Assembly (NCBI GenBank): GCA_013400115.1 | Contig: VXBP01003551.1 | Coordinates: 166,216 to 230,215, forward strand | Origin: Rhinopomastus cyanomelas | Lineage: Eukaryota > Chordata > Aves > Bucerotiformes > Rhinopomastidae | DNA length: 64,000 bases | Reading direction: 5' to 3' | Shown: positions 12,966 to 26,145 of the stretch, piece by piece | How the letters are laid out: each line of letters starts with the position of its first letter | How positions within the stretch are numbered: position 1 is the first letter of the stretch | Made by a program: the position numbers and the translations under genes | Notes under the pieces: generated by a model | The model's input: the letters and a program-made list of their open reading frames with translations, nothing else | Databases searched by the model: none | Told to the model about the DNA's origin: nothing

Positions 12966-15454
12966 TGAAGAAAAAAGCCCTTTGAAATGTGGAGCTCTCA
13001 GCTACCCCCCAGGCTGAGAGAGCTTCTCACTCCCACAGCCATCCATCAGCTCACCCCAAAAGGGACCCAAGCTCCAGCTCCAGCTGCCACCACTGGCACC
13101 TTTGCCAGTGTGCTGTGGGCTGGCAGGAGGGAGGCAGTGTGCGTTCATCTCCTGTATTTGGTTTAAGTTAAGTCCTGTTTACATGAAACTTTTCCTTGCT
13201 GAAAATGGAGGTGTCAAACATTCATCTCTTTGATGCTCTCAGTCCTAGGAGCAACTCCAGCATCCCTAGCAAGGACAGAATGGCTTTGCCTGCTGTGATA
13301 TGAGAGATTTGGGTTGGAATCTACTGCCAAAATGATCCAACATTCATCACTTTCAAAGACAAAAGCCCCAGTCCCAGGTGAGATATCACCAGGGAGATGG
13401 TCTTCATGGTAGAGTAACCCTCACCCTCTCAGACAGAGAGCTTGGCTTGAGACTGACAGCCATCAAGCAACAGGAGCCGAACCACAGCTTCTCATGTTAG
13501 CAACCCCCAAATTAAACGTGTTTTAGCCCACGTTTAACCCTGGGCCTGGCCATTTACTTCAAGCAGAGAAGTAACAGAAGAACTTTTACCACCTGTAAAA
13601 GTTCAGTCCTCCAGCAGCAGCTGATCTAGATCAGCACCTTTCACATGTTGGAAGATGTTAATGGTGCAACAGGACCATTCAGAGCCTTCCAACCAAGGCT
13701 ACAAACTTGGGAGGGGAGGTGTGTGCTATATTCCATAATCTTTTCTATATTTATCTGTATTCCACAATCTTGTAAGAAAAGCTCACCTTGCAGGCAAGCT
13801 CACATAGAGGAAGCACAACTCAGAGGAGCCATCCATCTGCACTGGGACACCCTGCAGACCAGCACTGTCAGTTCTAGATTGTCCCCCTCACATCCCTCAT
13901 CAGCAGAAACGGTGCTGGCAGCCTGCGCTACAGCTCCACCATGCCCTTGGCAAGCAAAAGGGTTAAGAAGAGACAAGAGCAGAAAAAATAACTCACCCAA
14001 GATTTTACAGTAAACCTCTGGAAGATGGGGGAGAAGACCCACATGGGTCCTGCACCAGCTGTCACGCCAGACTCACTGCCGCTCCATCTGTCTGTTCTCA
14101 CCACCAACACTCATAGACACTTCCCTCGTGACAGCACCTCCTCTCTAGACAACACTCCCAACAACAGCTTTTCCTCCAGCCCCTCCCAACCTCACCCTGT
14201 CTCTAAAAAGACTGAGACTATCATGATCCAGCAGACAGCTGAGCTGGAGTAGAAGATGCAAAGGCTGCTCTCCTCGGTGGGGACAGATGCTTTTCCTTCC
14301 ACCAGACACACCAAAGCCCCTAGAGCTGCAGCTGGAGGAGGATAGGTCTGCCACAGCTGTGGCCCCAGGAGCCCCCAGAATCCAGATGACCTACCTTCAG
14401 TCATCTCCACCCATCAACTCATCTTCTTTGTCCCACATGTCCACCCCACCTTCCCCACTATGGCCTCACTGAGCTGTTCTCAAGGGTTTTGTGGGTGAGA
14501 CTCAAGGTCTGCTGCAGGATCTGCCCTGTGACTTTGGAAAGTCACTTGTGCATCTGCAAGTGCTCCAGGTGTTTTCGCATAAGTTACTTTATCTATGGTG
14601 ATTTTTCCGTGCTGCTGAGCACACAGGGCTTGGTTGTCAACTGAGTTCAAAGAAAATTCCAGCCAAAACCCCAGCAGCCCTGTCCTTCCCTGCCATTGCT
14701 GCAGTGAACAGTCCATGGAGTCCAAACCAGCTCAACCCACACACGGACAACAGCTCTCCTCTCTGGCAGCACCAGACAAACCATCACAGAAGGTGGGAAT
14801 CATTCCATGGAATTAAGCAACGTGCCACGAGCAGGGTTGGCATCTAAGACCAGGACATGGGCTGCCAGTTCCCAAGGGCGGAAGAACTGGAGAAGATGAC
14901 TCTCTAGAACAAAACCTGCAGAGCCTTCAGCCTACCCACCCTCTGCCTCTCATTACACACCGAGCAGGCTTCCCATCCGAAGAGGAAGTCACAAGCCATG
15001 TAGCTGAATCCATCCACACAAGAACATACGCCTCCCCACTGGCCGAAGCTGAAAGCTCTGCTGCAGGGTCACCCATTGAGATGATTTCCAAGAGCTATCC
15101 ACACTTCTGCATTTTTGACAGAGATCTTCTTATTTCACCTTCCCACACACCAGAGCCAAAAGGAGAAGTAATCTGGAGCTGGGGGGGGATGTTGTGCCAC
15201 CATTTCCTATTCTGGATGATGATTTCACTGTCCTGCCACATCCGAGAGACACACGTGGCACCCGCCACGCTGTGCAAACAAGCTGTGAGGCTGTTAACAT
15301 GCAAAAGGCTCTGGTTTGGGCTAAGCAGTTCCAGGAAACCCAACAGCTGATTTCAAGAAAATACAAAAATAAAGCCTCCACACAAATGGTCAGAGCTAAC
15401 CGTGGTGTCCCATGGTGCTTGCAAAGCTGCAAGATACCAAAGCAAACCATGTGG

Positions 15455-15832
15455 CTTAGTGATGGAGAGGCTTATCGCTGTTTGTAACTATCTGAGGGGT
15501 GGTTGTAGTCAGACAGGGGTCGGTCTTTTCTCCCTGGCCACTGGAAACAAGACAAGGGGTCATAGTCTTAAGCTCCATCAGGGGAGGTTTAGACTTGACA
15601 TTAGGAAAAAATTTTTCACTAAAAGAGTGATCCGGTTTTGGAATGGGCTGCCCACAGAGGTGGTTGAGTCACCATCTCTGGAGGTGTTCAAGGTTAGGCT
15701 GGATGAGTTTCTGAGTGGCATGATCTAGATGTTAGATGTTAGGATTACTGGGGGTTTTTTTTATTTAGGTTGGACTGGATGATCTTTAAGGTCTTTTCCA
15801 ACCTTATCATTACTGTGATACTGTGATACTGG
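15455..15832 (+). mobile_element. CR1 3' fragment
   Basis: In plus orientation it encodes CR1 carboxy-terminal residues RFRLDIRKKFFTKRVIRFWN and GLPTEVVESPSLEVFKVRL in one short frame. It then has GTTGGACTGGATGATC and ends in repeated TGTGATACTG-type 8-mers near 15,830. Confidence 0.9.
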
Positions 15833-16285
15833 CTGCAGATGGAAAGATACGTGAAAGCAGCAGTCCAGGTCTAAGCAGCGACTGCCTGTGCTCTGCTAAA
15901 TGATGACATGCACATCTAGGCTGGGCTCAAGAAGTCCTGGAGCAATTCTTCTTGCCTGAAGGGGTCAGTTCCCTTGGCCTCTCCCCATGGCCATGCAGGA
16001 CTGTCCAGTGCTGGAGAAGAGCAGATCCAGAGCAGCCAAGAGATCTGCTCGTACTCACACACTCATGGAACTAGACATTTCCCACCTGATACTAAAGGAA
16101 CAGGTACATATCATCCAGTCTCTGACAGGCGTCTGAAGGACTCTTTCCACCATTTATGAACAGCTTCCCACTACTGACTCAGTGTGGACATGGAGGTCAG
16201 GACCTAAACTGCCCCGAAGCAGCCAGGGTCTGTGTTCCAGTTTGGATGGCAGATCCCAGCATTACTCCATAGGTCCTTACAGAAC
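15833..16285. other. Non-coding spacer between two CR1 copies
   Basis: Nothing recognisable is seen between the plus CR1 ending at 15,832 and the minus CR1 starting at 16,286. Confidence 0.6.
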
Positions 16286-16640
16286 AATAGAATCATTAAG
16301 GTTGGAAAGGCCCTTTAAGATTAGCAAGTCCAATCTTCAACCCAACACTTCCATGACCACTAGACCATGTCCCAAAGTGCCACATTTACTCGCCTTCTGA
16401 ACAACTCCAGGGTCAGGGACTCCATCATTGTCCTAGGCAGTCTGTTCCAATGGTTAACTGCTCTTCAACTAAAGAAATCCTTGCTAATTTCTAATCTGAA
16501 CTTCTCCTGGGGCAACCTGTGGCCATTTCCTCTAGTCCCATCAGCAGTCACCTGAGAGAAGAGGCCAATAATGGCCTCCCTCCAGGCAGCTGCAAAGGGC
16601 AATAAGATCTCCTGTCAGTCTCCTCTTGTTGATCTGCGGC
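16286..16640 (-). mobile_element. CR1 3' fragment
   Basis: The tail AGAATCATTAAGGTTGGAAA at 16,290 is followed by AGTCTGTTCCAATGGTTAA and a diverged coding part to about 16,640 (CAGTCTCCTCTTG). Confidence 0.85.
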
Positions 16641-17319
16641 ATTTGGCAGCCATCTGTCAATGAGTTTGAATCAGGAGAAGAATTATAGCTACAAGTGTGG
16701 ATTTCTGTTGATGCCGACGGACACATCAGCCCCTTTTAGAGGTCAGAATCTCCTGTCTCACTTCCCCAAGGGAGTTCCATAAGTCCCATTTCCAGAAGAC
16801 TTTTACAACAGAGCTAAAGAGTGGGTCATACATTAACACATTACCTGCTTGGAACTTATTGCTAGAGCCTGATCACCACAGAGGCACTTCTAGGTACTTT
16901 TAGAGGAAGTACCTGCTAGCACAGGAACGACAATGAGCAAAGAGACACACAGTGATAGCCACAAAGTCAAACTACAACATTTTTTACACCTTGTTGGGAG
17001 GTACTGAGAAAACAGAATGCACCAGAGGCATCATGAGATCTGTCATCCCTGAGGTCTATGAGCACTCTCACATCTCCCCAGAACCAACAGGGAAAATTCA
17101 CTTTCTCAGATGGACCAAATCCTCACGGACATCAAAACACAAAGGGGGGTCTAGGGGCAGGTTGAGCCAGTCCTGTGAAGGAAACACATGGGTCTGTGAG
17201 GACTTTGTCAAGCAGTCTGATGGCTTGGAGGGGAGAAAAAAGGGAGGTGTGAGCAATATTTGCTCTTCTGGGTTAAACTACTAAGCAAATTTATCTGCAT
17301 TTTGTATCAGTGGCCATTC
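16641..17319. other. Non-coding spacer
   Basis: No exon, repeat or notable motif is recognised. A 110-codon plus frame at 16,952-17,284 has no features. Confidence 0.6.
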
Positions 17320-17870
17320 ATAGAAGGACAGAATCACCCGGGTTCCAAAAGGCATCTAGTCCAACCCCCTGCAGTGAGCAGGGACACCATCAACTAGATC
17401 CGGATGTTCAGAGCCCTGTCCAGCCTCACCTTGAATACCTCCAGAGATGGGGCCTCAACTACTTCTCTGGGCAGCCTGTTCCGGTGTTCAAACCCCCTCC
17501 TGCTAAAGAACTTCTTCCTAACAGCCAATTTCAATCTTCCTTTCCTTAATGTGAAACCACTGACCTTTGTCCTTCATAAACAGTATCTCTGTAGCCTTCT
17601 TAAAGCCCCCTTCAGAGGTTGGAAGGTCATTATCATGTCCCCCAGAAGCCTTCTCTTCCCCAGGCTGAACACCCCAGCTCCCTCAACCTGTCCTCGCAGC
17701 ATAGGTGCTCCAGCCCCCTGATCATTTTTGTGGCCTTCTCTGGACCTTCTCCATCAGGTCCCTGTCCTTCCCTTTTTGAGGTCTCCAGACCTGGATGCAG
17801 AACTTCAAGTGAGATATCACCAGGACCGAGCAGAGGGGTAGAATCACCTCATGCTCCTCGAGAGGCACAT
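17320..17870 (-). mobile_element. CR1 fragment, about 550 bases
   Basis: It starts at GAATCACCCGGGTTCC and passes AGCCTGTTCCGGTGTTC and the LSLEKRR-equivalent block (CTTCTCTTCCCCAGGCTGAA). It ends near GGTAGAATCACCTCATGC. The coding frame is broken. Confidence 0.85.
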
Positions 17871-18604
17871 ACAGCCTCAGCCTTTCAGATGACAGGGGCA
17901 CCTTAGAGCTGAGAGACGGAGCCACATTTTGCAAAAGCTGGCCTGTAATTGAGTAATTTCTAAGTAAGTTGATAGCATGATCCCATCCTAACCAGTCCCT
18001 CTTTTCCCAGAGCTTCCTCCACCAAGTACAAGTTATCAGAAAGGAAGTGTCAAAGTTGGGCTGCAGCAGGACTCCTCACACATCCCACTGTATCATAGCA
18101 GCAGCAACAACCAGCTGAAACCTCAGAGCAAGGGACCAAGAGAAGGTATCGTATGGGTTCACACTGCTCAGCAAGAAAGTCCTGCTAGGTGAGTGGATTA
18201 AGCAGTATAACTCAGTTCCTCTCCAAAAAAATCCCCAAAGTGCAGCTGCTGCTCAGAAAGGGAGCGAAAACTGTCCTGGGATGCAAAATGGACAGGGAGC
18301 CAATACTCACTACCCACCAAAGAACCAGACTGTGCTGTTACTTGGCTACAAAAAATCTGATCATGACAAGGATTCAGATGAAGTCAAGCTGTCCAGAGCT
18401 GGCTAGTGACTAGGTCTGGTGCGCTGTGCTCAGGTCCAGGAGGGGCTGATTCACACACACAACTACTGTTCAGGCAGACCTTCTACCAGAGGTAGACCAC
18501 TGGCAGCTCCCCACAAAGGATCTTCCCAACACACCAAAGTGCACAGTGACATAAGGAAACCTCAACCATCCCAAATACCTTTGTGAACCTGCTGCACAGG
18601 CAAA
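17871..18604. other. Non-coding spacer between CR1 copies
   Basis: Nothing recognisable. Confidence 0.6.
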
Positions 18605-19505
18605 AATCACAGAATCACACAGAACCACAGAACTATCAAAGCTGGAAAATGCCCTCTGAGCTCATCTAGCCCAGCCCAGCACCTAACATCACCCCAGCAG
18701 CCACACCACAGCACTAAGGGCCACACACAGCATGTCCTTGAACTCCTCTAGGGATGGGGACTCCACCACTGCCCTAGGCAGTCCGTTCCAGTCTTTCCTT
18801 GAGGAAGGGCTTCCTAACATCCAACCTAACCCTCCCCTGGCAGCTTCAAGGCCCTGCCAGCTTGTCCGGGTGCTGGTTGCCTGGGAGAAGAGCCCAACCC
18901 CCACCCGATTACAACCTCCCTTCAGGGAGTTGGAGCAAGGGAGAAGGACCTCCCTGAGTCTCCTCTTCTCCAGGCTAAACACCCCCAGCTCCCTCAGCCT
19001 CTCCTCAACAGACCTTCCCTCCAGTCCCTTCCCCAGCCTCATTGCTCCTCTGGACCCGCTCCAGCCCCTCAATCTTTTTCTTAGAGTGGCCGAGCAGTGT
19101 CCCCAGCACTCGAAGGGAAGCCTCACCAGTGCCCAGTACAAGGGGAGAACGATGCCCCTAGCCCTGCTGGCCACACTATTGCTGATACAAGCCAGGATGC
19201 CACTGGCCTTCTATGCCACCTGGGTACCCTGTTGGCTCCTGTTCAGCCAGTTTTCAACTGGTACTGCCGGGTCTCTCTCTGCCAAGCTGCTCTCCAGCCA
19301 TTTATCCCTCAGTCTGTAGCTGCAGGGGTTTATTGTGGCCAAAGTGTGGGACCTTGCACTTGGCCCTGTTAAACCTCATTCCTTTGGCCTCTGCCCATTG
19401 ACCCAGACTGTCCAGACCTCTCTGCAGCAGCCTCCTACACTCCAGTCGATCAACGCTACCTCCCAACTTGCTGTCATCTGCGATTTTACTGAGAGCATTC
19501 CCTCA
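18605..19505 (-). mobile_element. CR1 fragment reaching the reverse transcriptase region
   Basis: The 3' end is at 18,606 (AATCACAGAATCACACAG). A 161-codon minus frame (18,689-19,174) still spells SVEERLRELGVFSLEKRRLR. The copy continues through the LGVL/AKCKVLHL-equivalent block to the FADD-equivalent TTGCTGTCATCTGCGATTTT near 19,470. Confidence 0.88.
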
Positions 19506-19514
19506 GCTGCTCAT

Positions 19515-19665
19515 CAGACCTGCCCTACAGGCCCTTCCATAGCTTCGTTGCCCTCCTCTGTTCCCTCTCCAGATCCTCAATGTCCTTGTATCAAGGTGCC
19601 CAGAACTGTTCCCAGTACTTGCAGTGAGGCCTCACCAGTGCCCAGTACAGGAGAGCTGCTTGTTC
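19515..19665 (-). mobile_element. Second CR1 fragment, internal coding part only
   Basis: GCCTCACCAGTGCCCAGTAC at about 19,632 repeats the same CR1 block found at about 19,126, so this is a separate copy. It lacks a 3' tail and covers only the RVQRRATK-equivalent region. Confidence 0.75.
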
Positions 19666-20896
19666 CAGCCTCTGGCTTTTCTTCAGAGCTTACACCTTGT
19701 CCAGAGGTAGAAGTTTAGTGAGGAGACCTGGGGATCTCCAGCAGATAAAATCACTTGCAGAAACACTGGCTTCTGCTTTTGTTTGTTGTGAATCAAAACT
19801 GAGGGGAAAAGAAGTGAAAGCTGCATTAAGGGAGTCTATTACAACTTCCATGCTCTCATTACTGCACCCTCTGAGTTGCTTACAGGCTTTGAAAAATTTG
19901 GTTGGGCTACTGGTGGCTGAGGAAGGAAGTGTTATTATTCCTGCTTTGCATGTGGGAAGCAGCTTAGGAAAATAGTGATGGCTCAAAGATGTCTGCCTCA
20001 TGCTTAGCTTCACATTTCACTTAGTCTAGGGGCTCCCCCTGAAGAGAAACTCAAGTTGGAGAGGATAAGCTAACCTGCAGACCAGGTGCTCTCTTTGTAT
20101 GAGTCAAATTGCTTAGAGATTCACCTCATGTTTGTGTAGGTAAAACCAGAAGCAGTGAATCCTGCCCTTGACACAGACCCAGCACCACCAGGGACCTTTA
20201 CAGCAGAGCAAATAGTTCTCCAAAGTCACCAGATGATATATTTTTTTTTTGCCTTGGAATCCCTGATTTTGCTTGATTTTTGGCTCTGGTTGAAGTTGCC
20301 AGCCTTGGTTATGTTGCTGTAAGAAAGAAGACATCCAGAGGTTTGACCGATCTTCTTTGCCTTCATATATTTATTAATGACCTGCTTGAGAGGTCTCTTC
20401 CAACCTTTATGATTCAATAAACCACTTCTTCAAGACAGCTTTACAAGCTGAAAAGTCTCTGCTGTAAAAACAGAGAGTAATTTCCAGCTCTGAAGATGGT
20501 GTTTGCACTTCAGAACTGCCTCAGGTCAGCTGGATGGAGATGTTTCACAGATGAACTGCACTAAAGAGGTGATAACCAAGAAAACACAGACAGTCCAGAG
20601 AAAGTCAGTGTGTCATTACTTAGCTTTTTAGAGCGCATGAGGGATTGCCACTGTCACAGTCACCACAGGAGCAGTGTGTGTGGGACAAGGCAGAAAAGGT
20701 CTCATTTCCACACCGAAGCTGCATTAGCTCTTCAGTCAGTAGCAAAATTCCCATCAGCTGTGGCAGGACCAGTCGTGGACCCTCACCTGAGGTTACTGAA
20801 GGCACAGCTGCACTATGACTATAACCAAGCACCCTCCATCACTCCAGGGGGGAAGGTGCCATCTCTCACCCAAACTGTCAAGGTTGAGCAACATTA
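19666..20896. other. Non-coding sequence
   Basis: The only element recognised is the 45-base CR1 tail at 20,378. A poly-T run lies at 20,240-20,250. Confidence 0.6.
20378..20422 (+). mobile_element. Very short CR1 3' tail
   Basis: GAGAGGTCTCTTCCAACC followed by TTTATGATTC is a CR1 terminus of about 45 bases. The rest of the element is absent. Confidence 0.6.
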
Positions 20897-21300
20897 ATGA
20901 TTCTATGATTCTATAAATCCTGCTAAAGTTAGAAGACACCTCTAAGTCCAACCATCACCCCAACCCCACCCTGCTCACTAAATCCTGTCCCTCAGGGCCA
21001 CATCTACTCTTCTTTTTAACCCCTCCAGAGACTGTGACTCCCCACCTCCCTGGGCAGCCTGTTCCAAAACTTGACTGCTCTCCTATTAAATAAAGTTTTC
21101 CTGATGTCCAACCTAACCCACCCCTGGCTCAACTTGAAGCCCTTTTCACTTGTCCTATTGCTGGTGACTTGAGAGAACAGACCGAACCCCAGGTCTCTAC
21201 ACTCTCCAGTCAGGCAGCTGGAGACAGCAATAAGGTCTCTTCTCAGTCTCTTTTTCTCCAGGCCAAACAACCCCAGTTCCCTCAGCTGCTCCTCATAAAA
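20897..21300 (-). mobile_element. CR1 3' fragment
   Basis: It starts with ATGATTCTATGATTCTATAA and proceeds through GGGCAGCCTGTTCCAAAAC to CCCCAGTTCCCTCAGCTGC. The minus frame reads LRELGLFGLEKKRLRRDLIA near 21,240-21,290. Confidence 0.88.
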
Positions 21301-23484
21301 TGGTTTGAAGCAACGGCAGAAGAATGAGGAAGGCTCCAACATCCCACTATGCATGGGAGGATCATCACTGGATGCTGCTGTTTGCAGCTGTCTCTGGCTC
21401 TCATCTTTGTAGTCAATTTTTATTCAGGTCATTTTTTACTAAGAAAAAGTCAGACAAGCAGGAGGATCCACCCCTAACATTTACAGTCTGCAACCACACA
21501 CAAATTTTAGTGATTTCAGAGTGAAACTGCCATGGTTTTATCATCACGGTAATGAACTTCTCATTACAATGTAACTGACTAGACCAGCTCCAGGATTTTA
21601 TTTCTGCTCTATGAAGCAGGAAGGACAGTCTCCTCCTAGGCCTGACCTGAGATCCTGAGGCAATGCACAGCCCAAGAGCCTGAAGCAGACATGCAGCACC
21701 CAGGGTTAAGTTTGCAGCCAGGATCAACTTCTGGCCACACTAGGACAAGTCCAGAGCAAGGAGACCACAGTAGGAAGCCAAAACCTGAACATGGACCTGC
21801 CTTGGAGGTGGCAGGGCTGAGGGGAGGACCAGCAACCCCCAGGCAGTTCTCAGCTACAGGAGAGAAACAAGGTGATGGTAGGAACAAGGTGAAGTGCATC
21901 TGGCATGGTGTGTGAACTACCAACCACATCATTTGCAGGAGACATGATGGGATCAGCTTCATGGAGGCAGAGTGCTCGCATGCCTCCTCATCCTCATGGA
22001 GGACTCTCGGTGCTCAAACGAAACCCTTCTGATCCCTCCAAAGGGTGTCTCTGTACAGGAGTAGCTTCAGTTGGCTAAAGGAACAGAAAGGGAGCCTCAG
22101 CCATGTAGAAGCAGCAATCCAGTCAAGCTCAACAAGGGCTAGATTAAAGACAAGACCATGCTGTTTTCACAGCATCACTTCCACCTTCCCAATCAGCAGT
22201 CAGGTGGCAAGTGAAAGCATAGCAGACCCCCCCTCATCCTGTCCTGGATAGTTTGCAAGTGAGTGATTCTCTTGCTGTGAGGTTAACAAAGTGAATGGGG
22301 CAGCTACGTGGAGACCCTGGCCAGCACCAGACCCTGACCAGCACTGCTCAGGGGAAACTGAAGCCACAACAGTCTCCGGTGCAAGATTGTCTGCAAACCT
22401 CCCTCCAACTCATTCAGCACACTGAGACTTCCTCTTGACTTATTTTTAACATGTTCTTCTTTACAATTTCCACTTTTCAGGACAGGATCTAGTGCATTCT
22501 TGACAAACAGGTAAAGGAGGAAGCCCACTCACTACCCCTTTCGATGTGATGCATCTTGATGCCGAGAAATACTGATCTCTAAATTAGTCTCACCAAGCCA
22601 TCATTGAGAAGAGCAGTTGTGATGGGACCTGCTCTCTTTCGCCTAAAGGACATGTCTCTGTATGCAACCCCAGTGACTCAGGGCAGGTCTTTCCAAGCGG
22701 CGATGTTCTTACCATGGGCAAGACACTGCCTTCATCCCCATCTCCAGCTAAAGCCATGGGCTGTGACCTTCATCTCCATAATTCCACCATTTTCAGCTCC
22801 TGTAATGCAAACCCTCTTGAACTGTTCAAGTGTCAGGCTTTGGGAAGTGAAAGACATGGGAAGGAATGTGTCTCCGCAGTGTTGTTAGAATAAGGTCTGT
22901 ATTTTTTGCACTGGTCTTGGAAGTAAACTGCAAAAGTCATATTCCTAGAGATACTGAAGGACAAACTTCAAGCTGAAGGGCAGTGAGAAAACACACTCTG
23001 CTCTCTTTCACACTGGGGTGCAATGAACTCAATCACAAAGGCTGCTGCAAAGAACAGACTTCTCTGTGCCCACGTCCTCAAAGGCTGAACAACCAGAAAC
23101 AGCCTCAAACTGGATAAGAGGGAGAATAGTCTCTGCCACAAGTGCTCTCCGGAGTCCCCACTGCCTTTTCATTCCTCCTACCTCAAGGCAGGTGAGCAGC
23201 TGCAGAGGTCTGGGGGAAACAGAGGTCTGGGGGGATTTCTTGCATTTCATCACTTTGAAGTATATCTTGATGCTGAACAGTAACTCCCTAAAAAAGAATA
23301 AATGAAGGAAAAAAAAAACCTTCCATCCCTACACTGCATCTCTCTTTATCTCCCTTCCATCGAGGCCTTCCTCACCTTCTGACCCACTACAATAAGGCTG
23401 GCTGCTTCCAGCAGCCCTGTGCTTCACTTTCCAGCCAAGAGCACAGCCCATTTCAAGCCCTTCTCCTCCCTTTCTGATGGTGAC
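21301..23484. other. Non-coding sequence
   Basis: No exon or transposon is recognised. An imperfect GAGGTCTGGGGG duplication lies at about 23,204-23,235. Confidence 0.55.
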
Positions 23485-23645
23485 AGAACACTGGAACAAG
23501 CTACCCAGAGTCTTCTGCTCTGGAGACATTCACACCTGCCTGGATGCAGCCCTGAGTGATCTGACCTAGATGGTCCTGCACTGGCAAGGAAGTTGGACTA
23601 GATGATCTCTCGATGTCCCTTATAACCCCGGTGATTCTGTGATTC
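23485..23645 (+). mobile_element. CR1-related 3' fragment
   Basis: ACACTGGAACAAGCTACCCA, CTGACCTAGATGGTCC, GTTGGACTAGATGATC and a GGTGATTCTGTGATTC end define a plus-strand CR1 tail. Confidence 0.8.
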
Positions 23646-24881
23646 CTTGCTCTCATCAGCAGTTCTGCCACCAGTGCCACAAAGGCAGCACCACCTCCCC
23701 TTCTCCGAGTACCCTGACACTGCTCTCAGCCAGGCTGTGATGGTTGTGGAGAGATGATCTGGGACATCAGTCCCATCCACGATCCCACCACGGGCTGAGC
23801 GGGTTTGGCAAAACTCAGCCAGGGTAAGAGAAACCTCTAGCTTTCTCCTTTTAAAAAAACCCCAAACCCTATCAGAAATGACACATCACTGATGTGAGTA
23901 AGAAAAGCCCAGTTACAGAGACTGCCTGACTCTTCAGAGAGGAAATGGGCTTGTTACTGGCACCAGTTATGAAAACCCCTCACCACATGATGCAAGAGTT
24001 AATGTTACCTTCTACCAGCCTTTATCACAACGGGGAAGGTTAAAGTTTCATCCCACATCACAGTCAATTACAAGCTCAGCACCAAGTTAAGTCACAAGAA
24101 GGCTTGAGCTGGAGATAGTGATGGGGTTTGGCACAGCAGAATGTGATGGAAACTCCGAAGCTTGGAAAGGTGGAAGTTCAGCACAGAAGTAGCTGTTGTG
24201 TCACAGGAGAGGACTGGGGGAAGAAATAAAAAATTCAGCAAGTGCATAACTGAGGAAAAATAGTTCCCCAAAGAAAGTTAACAGCATACGGTGCCCCTGC
24301 CAGGACGGAAGTGAAGGACAGGACACAATGTTGAATGGCTCCTCCCAACACTTGCCAGGGCACCTGTTGGGCCTGGTAGGACAGACCAGACATCCCTGTT
24401 ACAAGGGTCCTACAGCCATTCACGTGAGGCAGAGGGAACAAGACTCCAGGTATTTCCATGCTCAGCAAGAGACACCCACCCAAAAGCAGCTGGGACAGCA
24501 GGGGTTGAGCGCCATGCCCTGAGATACCAAGTTCCCTCTTAAGGTGAAGGTTCCCTTGCAGCAGCAGATGCTCCAATGACATTTTCAGCTCAAGAAGGAG
24601 CCCAGCATCTACAACCTATGGGCTTAAACCTCAACCCCACCTGCCAACAGTTGCTGTGTTTATGGGGCTTCTTGGAACACAGCCCTTGGGGAAAATCCAC
24701 TTTTACTGTGCAAGGTTCCATGTGGGCGGCACTATCAGATTGATGATAGCATCAAACACAGAGGGCAAGAGGGACACCACAGTTATCATGACAAATTCTC
24801 ATCAGCTATCATTTGTTCCACTGACCCAGCACCTTCCTGTGCCTCTCTGAACTTCTCCTAAGACTTCTTGTTCCCCAAAAC
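23646..24881. other. Non-coding sequence
   Basis: Nothing recognisable; a 115-codon minus frame at 24,235-24,582 lacks motifs. Confidence 0.55.
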
Positions 24882-24950
24882 CATCACAGAAAGTTAGAAC
24901 CTGGAAGAGACTTCAAAAGATCATTAGTCCAAACCTTGTCACATTGCTCC
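24882..24950 (-). mobile_element. Short diverged CR1 tail
   Basis: ATCACAGAAAGTTAGAACCT, then GGAAGAGACTTC and ATCATTAGTCCAAACC resemble a diverged CR1 3' end. Confidence 0.5.
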
Positions 24951-26102
24951 CTACTCTGCTATCATCTCACAGGGAAGCGGGCTGGATCGTTGGGGCTGTG
25001 ACTTTGATATATTTGGGGTTTTTTTCTATGGCAAAATCATCTGTTATTCTCCACAGGACCAGGAACCATCCCCACCCCACAGCCAAACACCGAGCACACT
25101 CAAACCAGGGACCCTCTCTCTCCAACTCCAGCCCTGCACTGCCCTCCCCTGCAGCTCCCTAGAGATGGAGGCCAGCAACAAAGGCCCGTGAGCACCGGTA
25201 CTGATTCTTTCAGCCTGTTTGGAAAATCAAATTTACACGTGAGATGTCAGTGGGTTCTGTCTCCACTTAACTTCTCCAGCTGTGAAACAAAGCAACGCAA
25301 GAGACAAAGCGCTGCAAACAAACAGCGTGATCTTTCACTGGGATTTCTGTGAGTGCTAGAGCCAAACCCACTAAACAGATTAACTTAAAGCATAAACAAG
25401 CAAGTAAATGGTTCCCCCCAGGCCCTGTGTATCCAAAGGAAGCTTTGCAAGTTGCTTCCTGCCATTGTGGAGGCCCTGCTGGGAACCCAGGAGCCTTTTT
25501 TAGTCCCTGGTTTGGTTGCCCAAAACCTTCCATTTACTTCCAGCACCACTGACTGTAGCATCACATACAGGAATGATGGCAATGATGGTTGTGGCTGTTC
25601 CCATTCACTCTCAGGCAACTGGGACTGTGATTCCCACAAGTTCTCAGCACCCACCGGACAGTGTGAGCTCCACTTGGACCAGAGAAATCGGTACAACAGC
25701 AGCACCAACATCATACTGATGAGAAGAAAGGAAGTTTCCACATGAAGAGACAGTCCAAGGAGAGGTGGGCATCCATCCAACAGTGAATGGTCAGTACTGA
25801 CCAACCCCACTGGGCTGTTCAGCCCTATGGCATTTTCAAACAGGCCACAGCACTGACATATCACAGCAGCACCCACACTTGCTATTCGAAAGGCGAGTGA
25901 AAAGCCCAGGGCACAAAACCTTCCCAAAGCCTGAGTTACCTCTAGGAAGAAGTAGGTTCAAGCTGCGCCGGAGGCCACTGCTGCACCCCAGATGTGCCAA
26001 ACCCTGCATATGTGAAGGGCAGGCTGTAAAAATGGACTAGAGAGCTCAAGGCCGTGCCATCACAAGTGAGGTCCAAGCCCCTGGGCTCTCTCTGGCTGGC
26101 AG

Positions 26103-26145
26103 CAGGACCTTAAGCTGGACCTTGAACTGGACCTTGAACTTGGCC
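26103..26145 (+). repeat. 12-base tandem repeat, three units
   Basis: CAGGACCTTAAG, CTGGACCTTGAA and CTGGACCTTGAA are followed by a decayed CTTGGCCTGG. Confidence 0.85.

Larger units (their letters stand above)
11971..15454. other. Non-coding sequence with candidate conserved elements
   Basis: No exon is recognised. AT-rich homeodomain-type clusters at 12,420-12,560 and 12,840-12,965, with a polypurine run between them (12,575-12,650), stand out from the CpG-poor, repeat-fringed surroundings. Confidence 0.55.

Noticed and set aside
19335..19718. 127-codon plus frame as a possible gene
   Set aside because: It is the antisense of a CR1 copy.
25385..25927. 180-codon minus frame with hydrophobic stretches
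   Set aside because: No similarity recognised and no splice or promoter context; the opposite strand also has open frames.
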